Below, one piece after another: positions 42,437-51,734 of a stretch of 64,000 bases of DNA. Within the stretch, counting starts at the first letter, position 1; every line of letters begins with the position of its first letter. Where the stretch lies: the NCBI GenBank assembly GCA_902491625.1, contig CABUIO010000001.1, positions 62,001-126,000 on the forward strand, in the 5' to 3' direction. A program made the translations under genes and the position numbers. Source of the DNA: an uncultured Porphyromonadaceae bacterium. GTDB taxonomy: Bacteria > Bacteroidota > Bacteroidia > Bacteroidales > Muribaculaceae. The notes beneath the pieces are model-generated. The model saw only the letters and a list, made by a program, of their open reading frames with translations, ran no database searches and was not told the origin of the DNA.

Positions 42437-42994
42437 TTATCTCACCACCACTGTGGTGTTCTTATCCCGCACCTTGCCGGTGAGCATCCTCATGGTCACG
42501 AAGCCGTTGATGCTGTAGGCGATCAGCACGCATCCGGTGGCGATCCACAGGGTCGGCGTGATGCGGTCAGCCTGCAATATCATGACAACCACTCCGGCAG
42601 CCACCACGAGAACCGGAACGACCGCAAACCAGCGCTCCCTGGACTCTCCCGCACCGCGCAACACCAGCACAAGCTGATAGATGCCGCACAACACCAGCAC
42701 GATGCCGAGGGTGACGGCAACATAGTTGGCAAAGAATCCGGGAATGAACAGCATCAGCGCTCCGAGCACCACGGCTCCTGCCGAGACAAGCATCAGTCCG
42801 AAAGTAGTGAAGAAACTTCGCTGCGGCCGCCGAAGATTGCGTACTCCCACGATGAAATTGACTACTCCCGGCACTATGAAGATGAGCGCGGCTATGAACG
42901 TGAGCGTGTCGATTATGTTGGTGTCCTGTCTGAAAACTATAAACAGGACGCCGGCCACGAGTGTGGCTATGTAGGTGATGATACTTGGATTCAT
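42437..42994 (-). CDS. DUF308/HdeD-like membrane protein
   Basis: Membrane protein of 185 residues from ATG 42994 (MNPSIITYIATLVAG). About five hydrophobic segments follow in the pattern of the HdeD/DUF308 family, for example LTFIAALIFIVPGVVNFIVG and YVAVTLGIVLVLCGIYQLVLVL. HdeD gives acid tolerance in Enterobacteria, but no such role is shown for this group. It lies 26 bases after the kinase-like gene and directly before rnpB on the same strand. Confidence 0.82.
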   Translation of the reverse strand: MNPSIITYIATLVAGVLFIVFRQDTNIIDTLTFIAALIFIVPGVVNFIVGVRNLRRPQRSFFTTFGLMLVSAGAVVLGALMLFIPGFFANYVAVTLGIVLVLCGIYQLVLVLRGAGESRERWFAVVPVLVVAAGVVVMILQADRITPTLWIATGCVLIAYSINGFVTMRMLTGKVRDKNTTVVVR

Positions 42995-43020
42995 TGCTTT
43001 CGGGTTATATCGGTTAATAT

Positions 43021-43656
43021 CTATTCTCTTCCTGCGCACCGGCGCTGCAGCAGTGTCACTATCATATCCACAATCGCCTCTTTGTCGGTCAGCGAGGAGT
43101 CGATGCAGAGATGATAGTTGTCGGCGGCTCCCCAGCGGCGTCCGGTGAAATCGTTGTAGTAGTCGCCGCGGCGTCGGTCCGTGCGGTTGATAAGCTCGAC
43201 AATCTCGGCGTCAGACATTCCGGCAGCCTCGCCTTTGCGCATGTTCTCCACTCTGCGGTCCATCGGAGCATGAAGAAACACAGACAGGATGTTGGGGAGA
43301 TCGCGTCCGATGTAGTCGGCGCCACGACCTACGATTACACATGCTCCGCGTTCCAACAGTCCCCGGAGCACCTTTCCCTGAAGGATCTGGAGGTCGCGTG
43401 CCGAGAATGTCGGTCCGGAGTAGGCGGCTTCAGGCGCCCCGCAGCTTGATGACAGCCACGACAGCAGACCCGAAGGACGGCGCTCGTCGTTGCGTTCGAG
43501 CAGATCGGCTCTCATGCCAAGCTCCTTTGAAGCATCCGTGAGCAGTCGGCGGTCATAGTAAGGGACACCCAGACGCGCTGCAAGCGCCTTGCCAAGCTCC
43601 CTGCCGCCACTGCCGCACTGGCGTCCTATCACTATAACGAAATCGGATGGTATCAA
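43021..43656 (-). CDS. Cytidylate kinase-like family protein
   Basis: P-loop NMP-kinase-like protein of about 211 residues. The loop is IGRQCGSGGRELGKALA, a cytidylate-kinase-like form, followed by VPYYDRRLLTDASKELG and VIVGRGADYIGRDLPN. FLHAPMDRRVENM is the lid-like region. The substrate in this subfamily is unproven. No ATG exists in frame near the family start; a TTG at 43656 lies about 17 bases after the predicted transcription start and is my choice. An upstream GTG/ATT-type extension to 43809 would cross the promoter. Confidence 0.85.
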   Translation of the reverse strand: MIPSDFVIVIGRQCGSGGRELGKALAARLGVPYYDRRLLTDASKELGMRADLLERNDERRPSGLLSWLSSSCGAPEAAYSGPTFSARDLQILQGKVLRGLLERGACVIVGRGADYIGRDLPNILSVFLHAPMDRRVENMRKGEAAGMSDAEIVELINRTDRRRGDYYNDFTGRRWGAADNYHLCIDSSLTDKEAIVDMIVTLLQRRCAGRE

Positions 43657-43679
43657 GTTCGTAACTGCTAAATTCTTCA

Positions 43680-43687
43680 CAAAATTA
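43680..43687 (-). promoter_or_regulatory. -7 box of the kinase-like/DUF308 operon
   Basis: TAATTTTG on the minus strand matches the consensus and sets the earliest possible start of the kinase-like gene. Confidence 0.5.
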
Positions 43688-43719
43688 AAAAAAAAAGATG
43701 AAACAGGTGATTTTTTTGC

Positions 43720-43727
43720 TAAATTTG
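43720..43727 (+). promoter_or_regulatory. -7 box of the 124-aa gene
   Basis: TAAATTTG on the plus strand matches the consensus, about 95 bases before the ATG at 43822, back to back with the kinase-like gene promoter. Confidence 0.5.
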
Positions 43728-43821
43728 CGCGGAAATAATCCCGCAGTCTTTTGCAAGGGATGCAAATCACAGCCTGACATAAGATTGCACCAATCTGGAT
43801 TACAATCAATTACGCATTACT

Positions 43822-44196
43822 ATGAGCGAACTTGACAAAATCCTCTCCACCGACACCGACGGCATGGCGTCCTACGAATATCTCGTCAACCACACCGATG
43901 CCGACTGCCAATGCATCGACCTTGTGGCCGACAACATCATCCGTATTGACACTACAGGACAATTCGTCTCCAGTGCCGCACGTTATCTCAATGCAGTAGA
44001 TCCCGAAAGATGCGCCCCGACGATCAGCCGACTGATCACCGCCGCCATCGAGAAAGACCGAGCACACGCCTACATCCCGGATCTCCTCACCGCCATCTGG
44101 GGCAACGACTATGCCTCCAGAGCCGACGAACTCCGCGAGACGGACGACAACTTCCGCCGCATCTACAAGCGTGTCTATCCTTCGGGAGCCATCTAA
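43822..44196 (+). CDS. Hypothetical protein, 124 aa
   Basis: I do not recognise this soluble protein. It has no signal peptide or membrane segment. The sequence is mostly helical and acidic, opening MSELDKILSTDTDGMASYEY, with two Cys in DADCQCIDL and a repeated-helix look (FVSSAARYLNAVD, ISRLITAAIEKD, DNFRRIYKRVYPSG). A consensus -7 box lies upstream, and it is only 11 bases before the isomerase gene, so it is likely real and co-transcribed. A similar-length frame on the other strand is its shadow. Confidence 0.65.
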   Translation: MSELDKILSTDTDGMASYEYLVNHTDADCQCIDLVADNIIRIDTTGQFVSSAARYLNAVDPERCAPTISRLITAAIEKDRAHAYIPDLLTAIWGNDYASRADELRETDDNFRRIYKRVYPSGAI

Positions 44197-44207
44197 CAAC
44201 CGCTTTT

Positions 44208-45086
44208 ATGAAACTGAAAAAATACCTCATCTCAGCGCTCGCGGTCGCAGCGGCGACTCTCATCACAGTCTCCGCCACCACAACGGCGCAAACACTTTCC
44301 GACATGAATTCCGAAACTAAAACCGTAGTTATAGACTCCACTGCCACAGGGCCCGTGGTCGACATCCTGACAACCGCCGGAGAAGTGAAGATCCGCCTCT
44401 ACGACGATACTCCGATCCACCGCGACAACTTCCTGAAACTTGTCAGTGAAGGCGCCTACGACGGCGTGCTCTTCCACCGTGTCATAAAGGACTTCATGGT
44501 GCAGACGGGCGACACCAATTCCAAGAACCCCGACAACACACAGCCTCTCGGCACCGGCGATCCCGGCTACACGCTTGAGGCCGAGATCCTCTATCCCGGG
44601 CATTTCCATAAATACGGTGCCGTTGCGGCCGCACGCACCTCCGACGAAGTCAATCCCGAACGCCGATCCTCCGGATCGCAATTCTATATCGTCACCGGAC
44701 AGAAATATTCCGACCGTATGCTCGACAGCATGGCCGCGAGACTCAACGACCAGCAGAAGGAAGGATATTTCCGCGGCCTTGTCAACGCACACCGCGACGA
44801 GATAATGAAGCTTCAGGAAGCCAACGATTCCGCAGCGCTTGAAAATCTCCGTCAGGAGCTTGTGAAGCAGACCATCGAGGCTGTGCCCGACGCCGACCTT
44901 CCCGCCGAAGTGAGAAAAGCATACTCGCAATCGGGAGGCACTCCACATCTCGACAACCAGTACACGGTCTTCGGCGAGGTCATCGAGGGCATGGATGTCG
45001 TGGAGAAAATCCAGAACATGCCTACCGACTCCGGCGACCGTCCGCTGGAGGACGTGAGAATCATCTCGATAAAAGTTGAAAAATAA
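44208..45086 (+). CDS. Cyclophilin-type peptidyl-prolyl cis-trans isomerase, exported
   Basis: Protein of 292 residues from ATG 44208. A signal peptide (MKLKKYLISALAVAAATLIT..TTAQ) is followed by a cyclophilin domain: GEVKIRLYDDTPIHRDNF, YDGVLFHRVIKDFMVQTGD and RRSSGSQFYIVTG, with the catalytic Arg in FHRVIKDFM. An insertion of about 80 helical residues (DSMAARLNDQQKEGYFRGLV, QEANDSAALENL) splits the domain before HLDNQYTVFGEVIEGMDVV, a layout common in Bacteroidetes periplasmic cyclophilins. It should assist folding of exported proteins. Confidence 0.93.
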   Translation: MKLKKYLISALAVAAATLITVSATTTAQTLSDMNSETKTVVIDSTATGPVVDILTTAGEVKIRLYDDTPIHRDNFLKLVSEGAYDGVLFHRVIKDFMVQTGDTNSKNPDNTQPLGTGDPGYTLEAEILYPGHFHKYGAVAAARTSDEVNPERRSSGSQFYIVTGQKYSDRMLDSMAARLNDQQKEGYFRGLVNAHRDEIMKLQEANDSAALENLRQELVKQTIEAVPDADLPAEVRKAYSQSGGTPHLDNQYTVFGEVIEGMDVVEKIQNMPTDSGDRPLEDVRIISIKVEK

Positions 45087-45121
45087 CCTCCTTGAAACTT
45101 TCCCGTTTTAAGAAAAACTAT

Positions 45122-45129
45122 TAACTTTG
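45122..45129 (+). promoter_or_regulatory. -7 box of the DUF349 gene
   Basis: TAACTTTG on the plus strand, with TTTC 19 bases upstream. The leader to ATG 45186 would be about 50 bases. Confidence 0.55.
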
Positions 45130-45185
45130 AGCGCTGTGGTATCGAGTATGCCGCAGAAATTATTCAGTAACCCTATTTACATGTC

Positions 45186-47168
45186 ATGAACGAGCTTGAA
45201 AACGCCCCCGTCAACGCTGCCGAGAGCGTAACCCCCGACACAGCAGCCAAGGCTGCCGAAGTCGCTAATCCCTCTGAGAATGAAAACACCGAAGTGACGG
45301 CCACGACCGCCGAGACACTTCCCGAAGACCCGGCCGTGGAAAACGAGGCCGAGGAGTCCGATGACGCGGATGCCGAGACAGAAACAGGCACTCGCAAATA
45401 CTTCGAGATGGACAAACAACAGCTTATCGACGAGCTCAAGGAGATCGTCGACACCAAAGGCTGCAACCGCCACAAGGAAGTGAACGCCATCAAACAGGCT
45501 TTCTTCGCAATCCGCAAGAAGGAGATCGAAGATGAATTCCGCCGTTTCACGGAAGACAAGGAGTCGGACGCAGTGTTCGCCTCACAGCCTGATCCTCTCG
45601 AAAACCAGCTGAAGGATCTCCTTTCCGGATTCCACGACATGCGTGCCGACTTCCTGGCCAAGGAGGAGCAGCGCCGCATGGACAATCTGGCTCATAAAAA
45701 CGCTATTCTGGATAAGCTCAAGGTTATTGCAGCCGACATCGACAATATCAATCTCCATATCCCCGAGGTGCGCACGCTTCAGGAAGAGTTCAAGGCCATC
45801 ACCGAGATACCTTCTGGAGCCGTCAACGACAGCTGGAAGAACTATCAGCTCGTGATCGAGCAGATCTTCGACTGCCTGAAAATGAACAAGGAGCTCCGCG
45901 ACCTCGACTTCAAGAAGAATCTTGAGGTGAAGCGCGACCTCATCGAACAGGCCAAGGCCCTCCGCAGCGAGGAGGACGTCATCGAGGCGTTCCGCAAGCT
46001 GCAGGCTCTCCACGACATCTGGCGCGCCACCGGCCCCGTGGCCAAAGAATACCGCGAGGATCTGTGGAACGAGTTCAAGGAACTCAGCACCGAAGTAAAC
46101 AAACGCCATCAGGAGTTCTTCGAGGCACGCAAGGAGGCCGAGCGTGCCAATGAGGAGGCCAAGACAAAGATCTGCGAGGAGATCGAGGCTCTTGACTATG
46201 CCGAACTCAAGACTTTCGCCCAGTGGGACAAGGCCACCGATGCCATCAAGGAGATGCAGGAACGCTGGAAAGGTCTTGGTTTCGCCTCGCGTAAGGTCAA
46301 CAACTCTCTCTTCAACCGCTTCCGCGCAAGCTGCGACAAGTTCTTTGCCGCCAAGGCTGAATTCTATGCCCGCGTGAAGGAGGAGCTTGCCGCCAATCTG
46401 GCCAAGAAGGTTGCACTCTGCGAGAAGGCCGAGGCTCTGATGGATTCCACCGACTACCGCCGCACCGCCGAAGAGATCCGCGCCCTTCAGGCCGAATGGA
46501 AGACCGTCGGCAGTGTGCCCCGCAAGCACTCCGACGCCGTTTGGCAGCGTTTCCTCAACGCCTGCAACCACTTCTTCGACGCCCGCAAGAAGAATCAGAA
46601 CGAGCACAAGAAGGAGGAGAACGACAATCTCGCGGCAAAACGCGCCGTCATCGAGGAGCTACGCAATCTTGAGGCCGAGGGTCGGGAAGAAGCCGCCAAG
46701 GCCATCCGCGAGGCTCAGGACAAATGGCAGACCATCGGCCACGTTCCTTTCAAGATCAAAGACAAACTCTACGAGGAGTTCCGCGAGGTCATAAACGCCA
46801 TCCGCGAGAAATATGACTTCCGTGAGACCCGCGCGAGAATGAACAATTTCCGCCGCCGTGTCGACGAGATAAAGGACGACGACACCAAGCTCGGACGCGA
46901 GCGCGACCGTCTGCTCCGCGCAATCGAGAACAAGCGCAACGAGCTCAACATCTATGAGAACAACCTCGGATTCCTCAACGTGAAGTCCAGTTCCGGCAAT
47001 TCTCTCGTCAAGGAGATCGAACGCCGTTCGCAGCTCATCAAGGCCGACATCGCCGAGCTTCAGAAGAAACTCGAGCTCCTCGACAACAAAGGGAACGAGG
47101 AGACCGCTCCCGCCGCTCCTGCAAAAGAGGACACAGACAAGGCGGAAGAGACTTCCGAAAAGAATTAA
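45186..47168 (+). CDS. DUF349 repeat coiled-coil protein
   Basis: Soluble protein of 660 residues, very rich in Lys, Glu and Ala. After an acidic, low-complexity N-terminus (about 1-75) come repeated three-helix DUF349 units of ~75 residues, each with a W...G motif: LHDIWRATGPVAKEYREDLW, MQERWKGLGFASRKVNNSLF, LQAEWKTVGSVPRKHSDAVW and AQDKWQTIGHVPFKIKDKLY. A long coiled coil follows. The function is unknown; the family is abundant in Bacteroidetes. The tail is Ala/Pro/Lys-rich. It ends in a hairpin before the sugar transferase. Confidence 0.9.
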   Translation: MNELENAPVNAAESVTPDTAAKAAEVANPSENENTEVTATTAETLPEDPAVENEAEESDDADAETETGTRKYFEMDKQQLIDELKEIVDTKGCNRHKEVNAIKQAFFAIRKKEIEDEFRRFTEDKESDAVFASQPDPLENQLKDLLSGFHDMRADFLAKEEQRRMDNLAHKNAILDKLKVIAADIDNINLHIPEVRTLQEEFKAITEIPSGAVNDSWKNYQLVIEQIFDCLKMNKELRDLDFKKNLEVKRDLIEQAKALRSEEDVIEAFRKLQALHDIWRATGPVAKEYREDLWNEFKELSTEVNKRHQEFFEARKEAERANEEAKTKICEEIEALDYAELKTFAQWDKATDAIKEMQERWKGLGFASRKVNNSLFNRFRASCDKFFAAKAEFYARVKEELAANLAKKVALCEKAEALMDSTDYRRTAEEIRALQAEWKTVGSVPRKHSDAVWQRFLNACNHFFDARKKNQNEHKKEENDNLAAKRAVIEELRNLEAEGREEAAKAIREAQDKWQTIGHVPFKIKDKLYEEFREVINAIREKYDFRETRARMNNFRRRVDEIKDDDTKLGRERDRLLRAIENKRNELNIYENNLGFLNVKSSSGNSLVKEIERRSQLIKADIAELQKKLELLDNKGNEETAPAAPAKEDTDKAEETSEKN

Positions 47169-47183
47169 ATGATCTGACCTTTC

Positions 47184-47234
47184 AGTCTATCCGGACGCCC
47201 CGCACGAGTACCGAGGCTTCCGGATAGACTTTTC
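47184..47234 (+). terminator. Terminator after the DUF349 gene
   Basis: AGTCTATCCGGA and TCCGGATAGACT form a perfect 12-bp stem, followed by TTTTC. The T-run is short, so strength is uncertain. Confidence 0.7.
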
Positions 47235-47289
47235 AACAATCTGCGGCTGCGGATCCCGATACCGCTCCTACACCACCTGACACATTCGG

Positions 47290-48675
47290 ATGATCGAAAA
47301 GATAAGACTTGGGAAATACGTGCGTGCCATTCTGATCACCGGCGACTTCGCCATGATCAATCTGGCATACATCCTCGTGCGCCTTTTCATGCATCCCTCG
47401 CCGGAATTCGAGTCCAAATATGTATGGCTGCTCGTCAACATCGCCTTCATCCCTTCGGCACTGATCTATTCCGACGTCCACAAACTGAGAATCCTCTATG
47501 CCGACCGCCTGATGATGCAGGCGCTGAAAAGCACCGTGCTCTATGGCGCCGTAATCATTGCACTCCTCTACGTCTTCGACCAGTTCGATGTCGGCTGGGC
47601 TTCCGGCATTCCCTTCATAGCCATCTACTTCACCCTGATATGCTGCTGGTGGCTCTTCTCCCACCGCACCATACGCCGGATGCGCCGTATGGGATTCAAC
47701 TTCAAGAGGGTGATCGTCATAGGCGCCAACGCCACTACCCGGATGCTCGTGAAAGAACTCCAGAGCGACTCCGGCTACGGCTACAGGCTCATGGGATTCT
47801 TCGATGACGACGAAAAAGCGCTTGAAGATTTCTCCGACCACTACACGGCGCCCTATAGCCATGTGACCGATTTCGTCAAGGCAAACAAGATAGACCTGAT
47901 ATTCTACACCCTCGACGCTGCCGACACCGAACGACTCGGTTTCGCGATGCGCGTGGCCGATGAATGCGGTGTGGAATTCGTCTATGTTCCCTACTTCAAT
48001 CCGATGCTCAGGGGACACTTCTCGCAATCGGAGGTAGGCTCGATGCCGGTGATGACACACGTCATGTCGCCTCTCTCCAAGGATCGCAACAAATTGCTGA
48101 AACGAACCTGCGATCTGGCCTTCTCCATTCCTCTGGTGATTCTCTCCCCTCTTGTGCTCATTCCTGTGGCCATCGGCATCAAGCTGTCCTCTCCGGGTCC
48201 TGTCTTCTTCCGCCAGAAACGTACCGGAATCTACGGCAAGGATTTCTGGTGCTACAAGTTCCGCACAATGAGGGTCAACGATCAGGCCGACACGATGCAG
48301 GCGACCCAGAACGACCCGAGAAAGACACGTTTCGGCGATTTCCTCCGTCGCACCTCCATCGACGAACTGCCGCAGTTCTACAATGTCCTGCTCGGCAACA
48401 TGTCGGTCGTGGGACCGCGTCCGCACATGGTCAGCCAGACCGAAGACTATTCGCGCCTCATCGACAAATATATGCTTCGCCACGCCATAAAGCCCGGAAT
48501 CACCGGTTGGGCGCAGGTCAACGGATACCGCGGAGGCACAAAGCATCTCTGGCAGATGGAGAAACGTGTGGAATACGACGTATGGTACATACACCACTGG
48601 AACATATTTCTCGATCTGAAAATTGTCTACCTCACAGTATTCAACGCCTTCAAGGGCGACTCCAACGCTTATTGA
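47290..48675 (+). CDS. Undecaprenyl-phosphate sugar phosphotransferase (WcaJ-like)
   Basis: Membrane enzyme of 461 residues that moves a sugar phosphate to undecaprenyl phosphate to start exopolysaccharide. Four or five membrane segments lie in residues 12-125, then a nucleotide-binding-like domain (VIVIGANATTRMLVKEL, about 138-260). Another membrane segment (FSIPLVILSPLVLIPVAIGI) precedes the bacterial sugar-transferase domain, with SPGPVFFRQKRTGIYGKDFW, YKFRTMRVN and RRTSIDELPQFYNVLLGNMS followed by VGPRPH. It is a stand-alone initiating enzyme; no other polysaccharide genes are adjacent. Confidence 0.93.
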   Translation: MIEKIRLGKYVRAILITGDFAMINLAYILVRLFMHPSPEFESKYVWLLVNIAFIPSALIYSDVHKLRILYADRLMMQALKSTVLYGAVIIALLYVFDQFDVGWASGIPFIAIYFTLICCWWLFSHRTIRRMRRMGFNFKRVIVIGANATTRMLVKELQSDSGYGYRLMGFFDDDEKALEDFSDHYTAPYSHVTDFVKANKIDLIFYTLDAADTERLGFAMRVADECGVEFVYVPYFNPMLRGHFSQSEVGSMPVMTHVMSPLSKDRNKLLKRTCDLAFSIPLVILSPLVLIPVAIGIKLSSPGPVFFRQKRTGIYGKDFWCYKFRTMRVNDQADTMQATQNDPRKTRFGDFLRRTSIDELPQFYNVLLGNMSVVGPRPHMVSQTEDYSRLIDKYMLRHAIKPGITGWAQVNGYRGGTKHLWQMEKRVEYDVWYIHHWNIFLDLKIVYLTVFNAFKGDSNAY

Positions 48676-48676
48676 A

Positions 48677-49492
48677 ATGTCAAAACATAGCACACTCCTT
48701 ACCAATCTCTTCCTTTTCACAGCACTTCTGACTTCATCCTTATCAGTTTGCGCACAGCACCGCGACGAGAGCCAGATGCTCCGCAAGCCCGGAACGCCGG
48801 CCGCACACGCACGCGCTCACTCTGCCGCGACAAAATCCGGGCAGAAAGTCCTGTCGGCTGATTCCATAAAGGCGTCGGCCGCCGCCCGCGACATCGATGA
48901 ATCAGGCGAAAACTCCGACAATTATCTTCAGGCCGGAATAAGGATGCTTCAGCGCGGTGACTATGTCGCGGCGCTCAAGGACTTCGGCGAGGCTTCGCGT
49001 CAGGGCAATCATGAGGCACAGTATCGCATCGGCCTGATGTATCGCGACGGCACAGGTCTCGATGCCGACGACACCGAGGCTGCCTACTGGTTCCGCAAGG
49101 CCGGAAGCAACGGCCACGCCGAGGCACAATACGAGATCGCGCTCTGCTTCATGAATGGCAAAGGCGTCCTGCAGGACACACGCGTGGCCGCCGAATGGCT
49201 GTGGCGTGCCGCCGAACAAGGACATCCAATGGCCTCGCTGCTTGTCGCGAGAATGTATCGCGACGGCGTCGGAATGAAGAAGGAACTGCGCCGTGCCGCC
49301 AAATACATGTCGCAGGCTGCCGACGCCGGTATCCCCGAAGCCAAGGAAGAACTCGACGCCATCAAAAGTCAGCTTCCTCCCAAATCCTCCGCAAAATCCA
49401 CATCATCCAAATCAACCACAAAAAAATCAACAGCTAAAAGCACAGCTAAAAAACCGGCCTCCCGCTCCTCCAAGCACAAATCAAGACGCTGA
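48677..49492 (+). CDS. Exported Sel1-repeat protein with Lys-rich tail
   Basis: Protein of 271 residues from ATG 48677, one base after the transferase stop. A signal peptide ends at SLSVCAQ. Three to four Sel1-like repeats follow (residues ~95-230), for example NHEAQYRIGLMYRDGTGLDA, HAEAQYEIALCFMNGKGVLQ and HPMASLLVARMYRDGVGMKK. The last ~40 residues are a histone H1-like tail (KSTTKKSTAKSTAKKPASRS). Sel1 repeats bind proteins; the role is unknown. A longer in-frame start at 48623 overlaps the transferase and has no signal. Confidence 0.85.
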   Translation: MSKHSTLLTNLFLFTALLTSSLSVCAQHRDESQMLRKPGTPAAHARAHSAATKSGQKVLSADSIKASAAARDIDESGENSDNYLQAGIRMLQRGDYVAALKDFGEASRQGNHEAQYRIGLMYRDGTGLDADDTEAAYWFRKAGSNGHAEAQYEIALCFMNGKGVLQDTRVAAEWLWRAAEQGHPMASLLVARMYRDGVGMKKELRRAAKYMSQAADAGIPEAKEELDAIKSQLPPKSSAKSTSSKSTTKKSTAKSTAKKPASRSSKHKSRR

Positions 49493-49652
49493 TTCCATCC
49501 GTTTGATGTTTTTTTTAGCGCGGACACGACAAAAGAGGGTGGCCGCGCGTTAATTTTGTGTGGCCCGGATGCTTTCGGACGCGTTGCCAAAAAATCTCGG
49601 GCGGCATGGCGCATAACATGCCGTATAACATAAAACTTTTTTCGTGTATGAG

Positions 49653-49683
49653 TTGGAAATTCGACCGATAGTCATTAACTTTG
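49653..49683 (+). promoter_or_regulatory. Promoter of the alpha-glucan cassette
   Basis: TTG (49653-49655), exactly 20 bases, then TAACTTTG (49676-49683), the full consensus. The leader to ATG 49766 is about 75 bases. The rest of the 273-base gap before it holds only a GC-rich inverted repeat near 49530-49552. Confidence 0.8.
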
Positions 49684-49765
49684 CTACATACACACAGGAG
49701 CATCCTCGCGATACTCCCGAGAGATAGAGATTATAACCCTCACACAAACCTTACATATCCCTGAC

Positions 49766-51730
49766 ATGAGCTATTTGAAGTTTGATAAGAGCCTGATGAT
49801 GAATCTTGAGCAGAGTCTTCACAAGGAGATGCTGCGCACCAACAAGAGCGGCGCTTATCACTGCACCTCTATTGTGGGTTGCAACACCCGCAAACAGCAC
49901 GGACTGCTCGTCATTCCCATTCCGGATATGGACGACAAGGCACATGTGCTGCTCTCGTCGCTCGACGAGACGGTGATACAGCACGGCGCTCCGTTCAATC
50001 TCGGCTTGCATCAGTATGGCGAGAATGTTTTCAGCCCCAACGGCCACAAATACATCCGCATGTTTGACTGCGAGAGCGTGCCCACGATGACTTTCCGAGT
50101 CGGCGGCGTGATTCTCACCAAAGAGAAAGTATTCATCTCCCACGAGAACAGAATCCTTATAAAGTACACCCTTGAGGAGGCCCACAGCGACACGACGTTG
50201 CAGTTCCGTCCTTTCCTGGCGTTCAGGAACGCCAACGACCTCTGCATCGAGAACTCGGCCATCGACAAGACGATGACGCCGGCGGTCAACGGCGAAAGCT
50301 GCTGCCTCTATCCCGGCTATCCGCGTCTTTACATGCAGTTCAATAAGCCGGTGAAGTGGGTCGACGACGGCCACTGGTACAATGGCGTGGAATATTTCAA
50401 GGATCGCGACCGAGGAATTCCATACAAGGAAGATCTCTGGGTGCCGGGCTATTTCGAGCTGCCGATCAAGAAGGGCGAAAGCATCATATTCTCTGCATCG
50501 ACCTTTGAGACAAACCCTGCGGAATACGAGCGCATATACACCAACGAGATCGCGACACGCACCAAGCGCACAAGTTTTTACAACTGCCTGAAGAATGCCG
50601 CCAAGCAGTTCTATCTCAAGAACGCCACAGGCACATACATCATGGCCGGCTATCCCTGGTACAATGTCCGCGCCCGCGACGAGCTCATCGCACTTCCAGG
50701 CTGCACGCTTGCAATCGACCACCGCGACGATTTTCCGGTCATCATGGGTACATTCCTGAAGGCTCTGCGCCGTTTCCTCGACGATGGCATCAAGGACAAG
50801 ACCATCCATGAGATCGACTTGCCCGACATTCCTCTCTGGACCATCTGGGCGCTCCAGCAGTACCGCCACTTCACGGGCGTAAAAGAGTGCCGCGAGAAAT
50901 ATGGTGAGGAAATACTTGCCCTGATTGCCGACGTGATGGCCGACAAGGTTCCGAATCTTTTCCTAAATGACAACGGACTGGTGAGCACCAACGGACGCGA
51001 CGTGCCCGTGAGCTGGCTGTCCGCATCCATCAACGGCAAGCCTATCATTCCCAGAAGCGGCTATCTTGTGGAGTTCAACGCCTTGTGGTACAATGCCCTC
51101 TGCTTCGCTATCGCCCTTTACGAGGAGGTTCCTGGGAAGGCCGACATAGTGAAGACTCTGTCGGAGATTGCAGCGAAATGCAAGGAGGCGTTCGTCAGCA
51201 CGTTCCTCAACGACTTCGGCTATCTCTACGACTATGTCGACGGCATCTACACGGATCTGAGCGTACGCCCCGACATGGCCATCGCAATCGGTCTGGACTA
51301 TTCGCCGCTTGACCGGCGCCAGCGCAAGCGTGTGCTCGACTTCGTCACCCGAGAGCTGCTGACGCCAAAGGGACTGCGTTCGCTGAGTCCCAAGAGTCAG
51401 GGCTACAATCCGACCTACGTGGGAGGTCCCATGGAGCGCGAATACGCCGTGCATCAGGGTCCGGCACGTCCGTGGCTGTTCGGATTCTACGCCGATGCCT
51501 ATCTGAAGGTGTTCGGCTACAGCGGCATATCCTTCATAGAGAGGATGCTCATCGGCTACGACGACGAGATGACGGAAGGTTGCATCGGCTCGCTGAGCGA
51601 GATGTATGACGGCAATCCTCCCTACACCGGACGCGGCGCCGTGAGCACCGCCAAGAATGTCGGAGAGATCCTCCGCATTCTGAAGAATGTAAAGGAACTT
51701 AACAAACTGCACCAATCCGACGATCTTTAA
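49766..51730 (+). CDS. Glycogen debranching enzyme (amylo-alpha-1,6-glucosidase type)
   Basis: Cytoplasmic enzyme of 654 residues with a GH133-like architecture. The N-terminal domain (about 1-250) contains NKSGAYHCTSIVGCNTRKQHGLL-type sequence of the GDE_N family and QFRPFLAFRNAND. The C-terminal (alpha/alpha)6 domain has the region AGYPWYNVRARDELIALPG, then LPDIPLWTIWALQQYRHFTG, LVEFNALWYNALCFA and VDGIYTDLSVRPDMAIAIGL with conserved acids. It should trim branches of stored glycogen. First gene of the cassette, four bases before the glycosyltransferase. Confidence 0.92.
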   Translation: MSYLKFDKSLMMNLEQSLHKEMLRTNKSGAYHCTSIVGCNTRKQHGLLVIPIPDMDDKAHVLLSSLDETVIQHGAPFNLGLHQYGENVFSPNGHKYIRMFDCESVPTMTFRVGGVILTKEKVFISHENRILIKYTLEEAHSDTTLQFRPFLAFRNANDLCIENSAIDKTMTPAVNGESCCLYPGYPRLYMQFNKPVKWVDDGHWYNGVEYFKDRDRGIPYKEDLWVPGYFELPIKKGESIIFSASTFETNPAEYERIYTNEIATRTKRTSFYNCLKNAAKQFYLKNATGTYIMAGYPWYNVRARDELIALPGCTLAIDHRDDFPVIMGTFLKALRRFLDDGIKDKTIHEIDLPDIPLWTIWALQQYRHFTGVKECREKYGEEILALIADVMADKVPNLFLNDNGLVSTNGRDVPVSWLSASINGKPIIPRSGYLVEFNALWYNALCFAIALYEEVPGKADIVKTLSEIAAKCKEAFVSTFLNDFGYLYDYVDGIYTDLSVRPDMAIAIGLDYSPLDRRQRKRVLDFVTRELLTPKGLRSLSPKSQGYNPTYVGGPMEREYAVHQGPARPWLFGFYADAYLKVFGYSGISFIERMLIGYDDEMTEGCIGSLSEMYDGNPPYTGRGAVSTAKNVGEILRILKNVKELNKLHQSDDL

Positions 51731-51734
51731 AATC

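Noticed and set aside
42362..43114. Plus-strand open frame of 250 codons over rnpB, DUF308 and the kinase-like gene
   Set aside because: It is antisense to three well-supported features, and the rnpB conserved blocks are unmistakable on the other strand.
43810..44199. Minus-strand 129-codon frame opposite the 124-aa hypothetical
   Set aside because: The plus-strand frame has the promoter box, the ATG and tight spacing to the isomerase gene; the minus-strand frame has none.
47233..48786. Minus-strand open frame of 517 codons opposite the sugar transferase
   Set aside because: Shadow of the WcaJ-like gene; it has no signal or domain and also runs into the Sel1 gene.
49530..49552. GC-rich inverted repeat as a terminator of the Sel1 gene
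   Set aside because: GCGCGG and CCGCGC arms exist, but the T-run lies before the stem on the plus strand and no clean T-run follows it in either direction.
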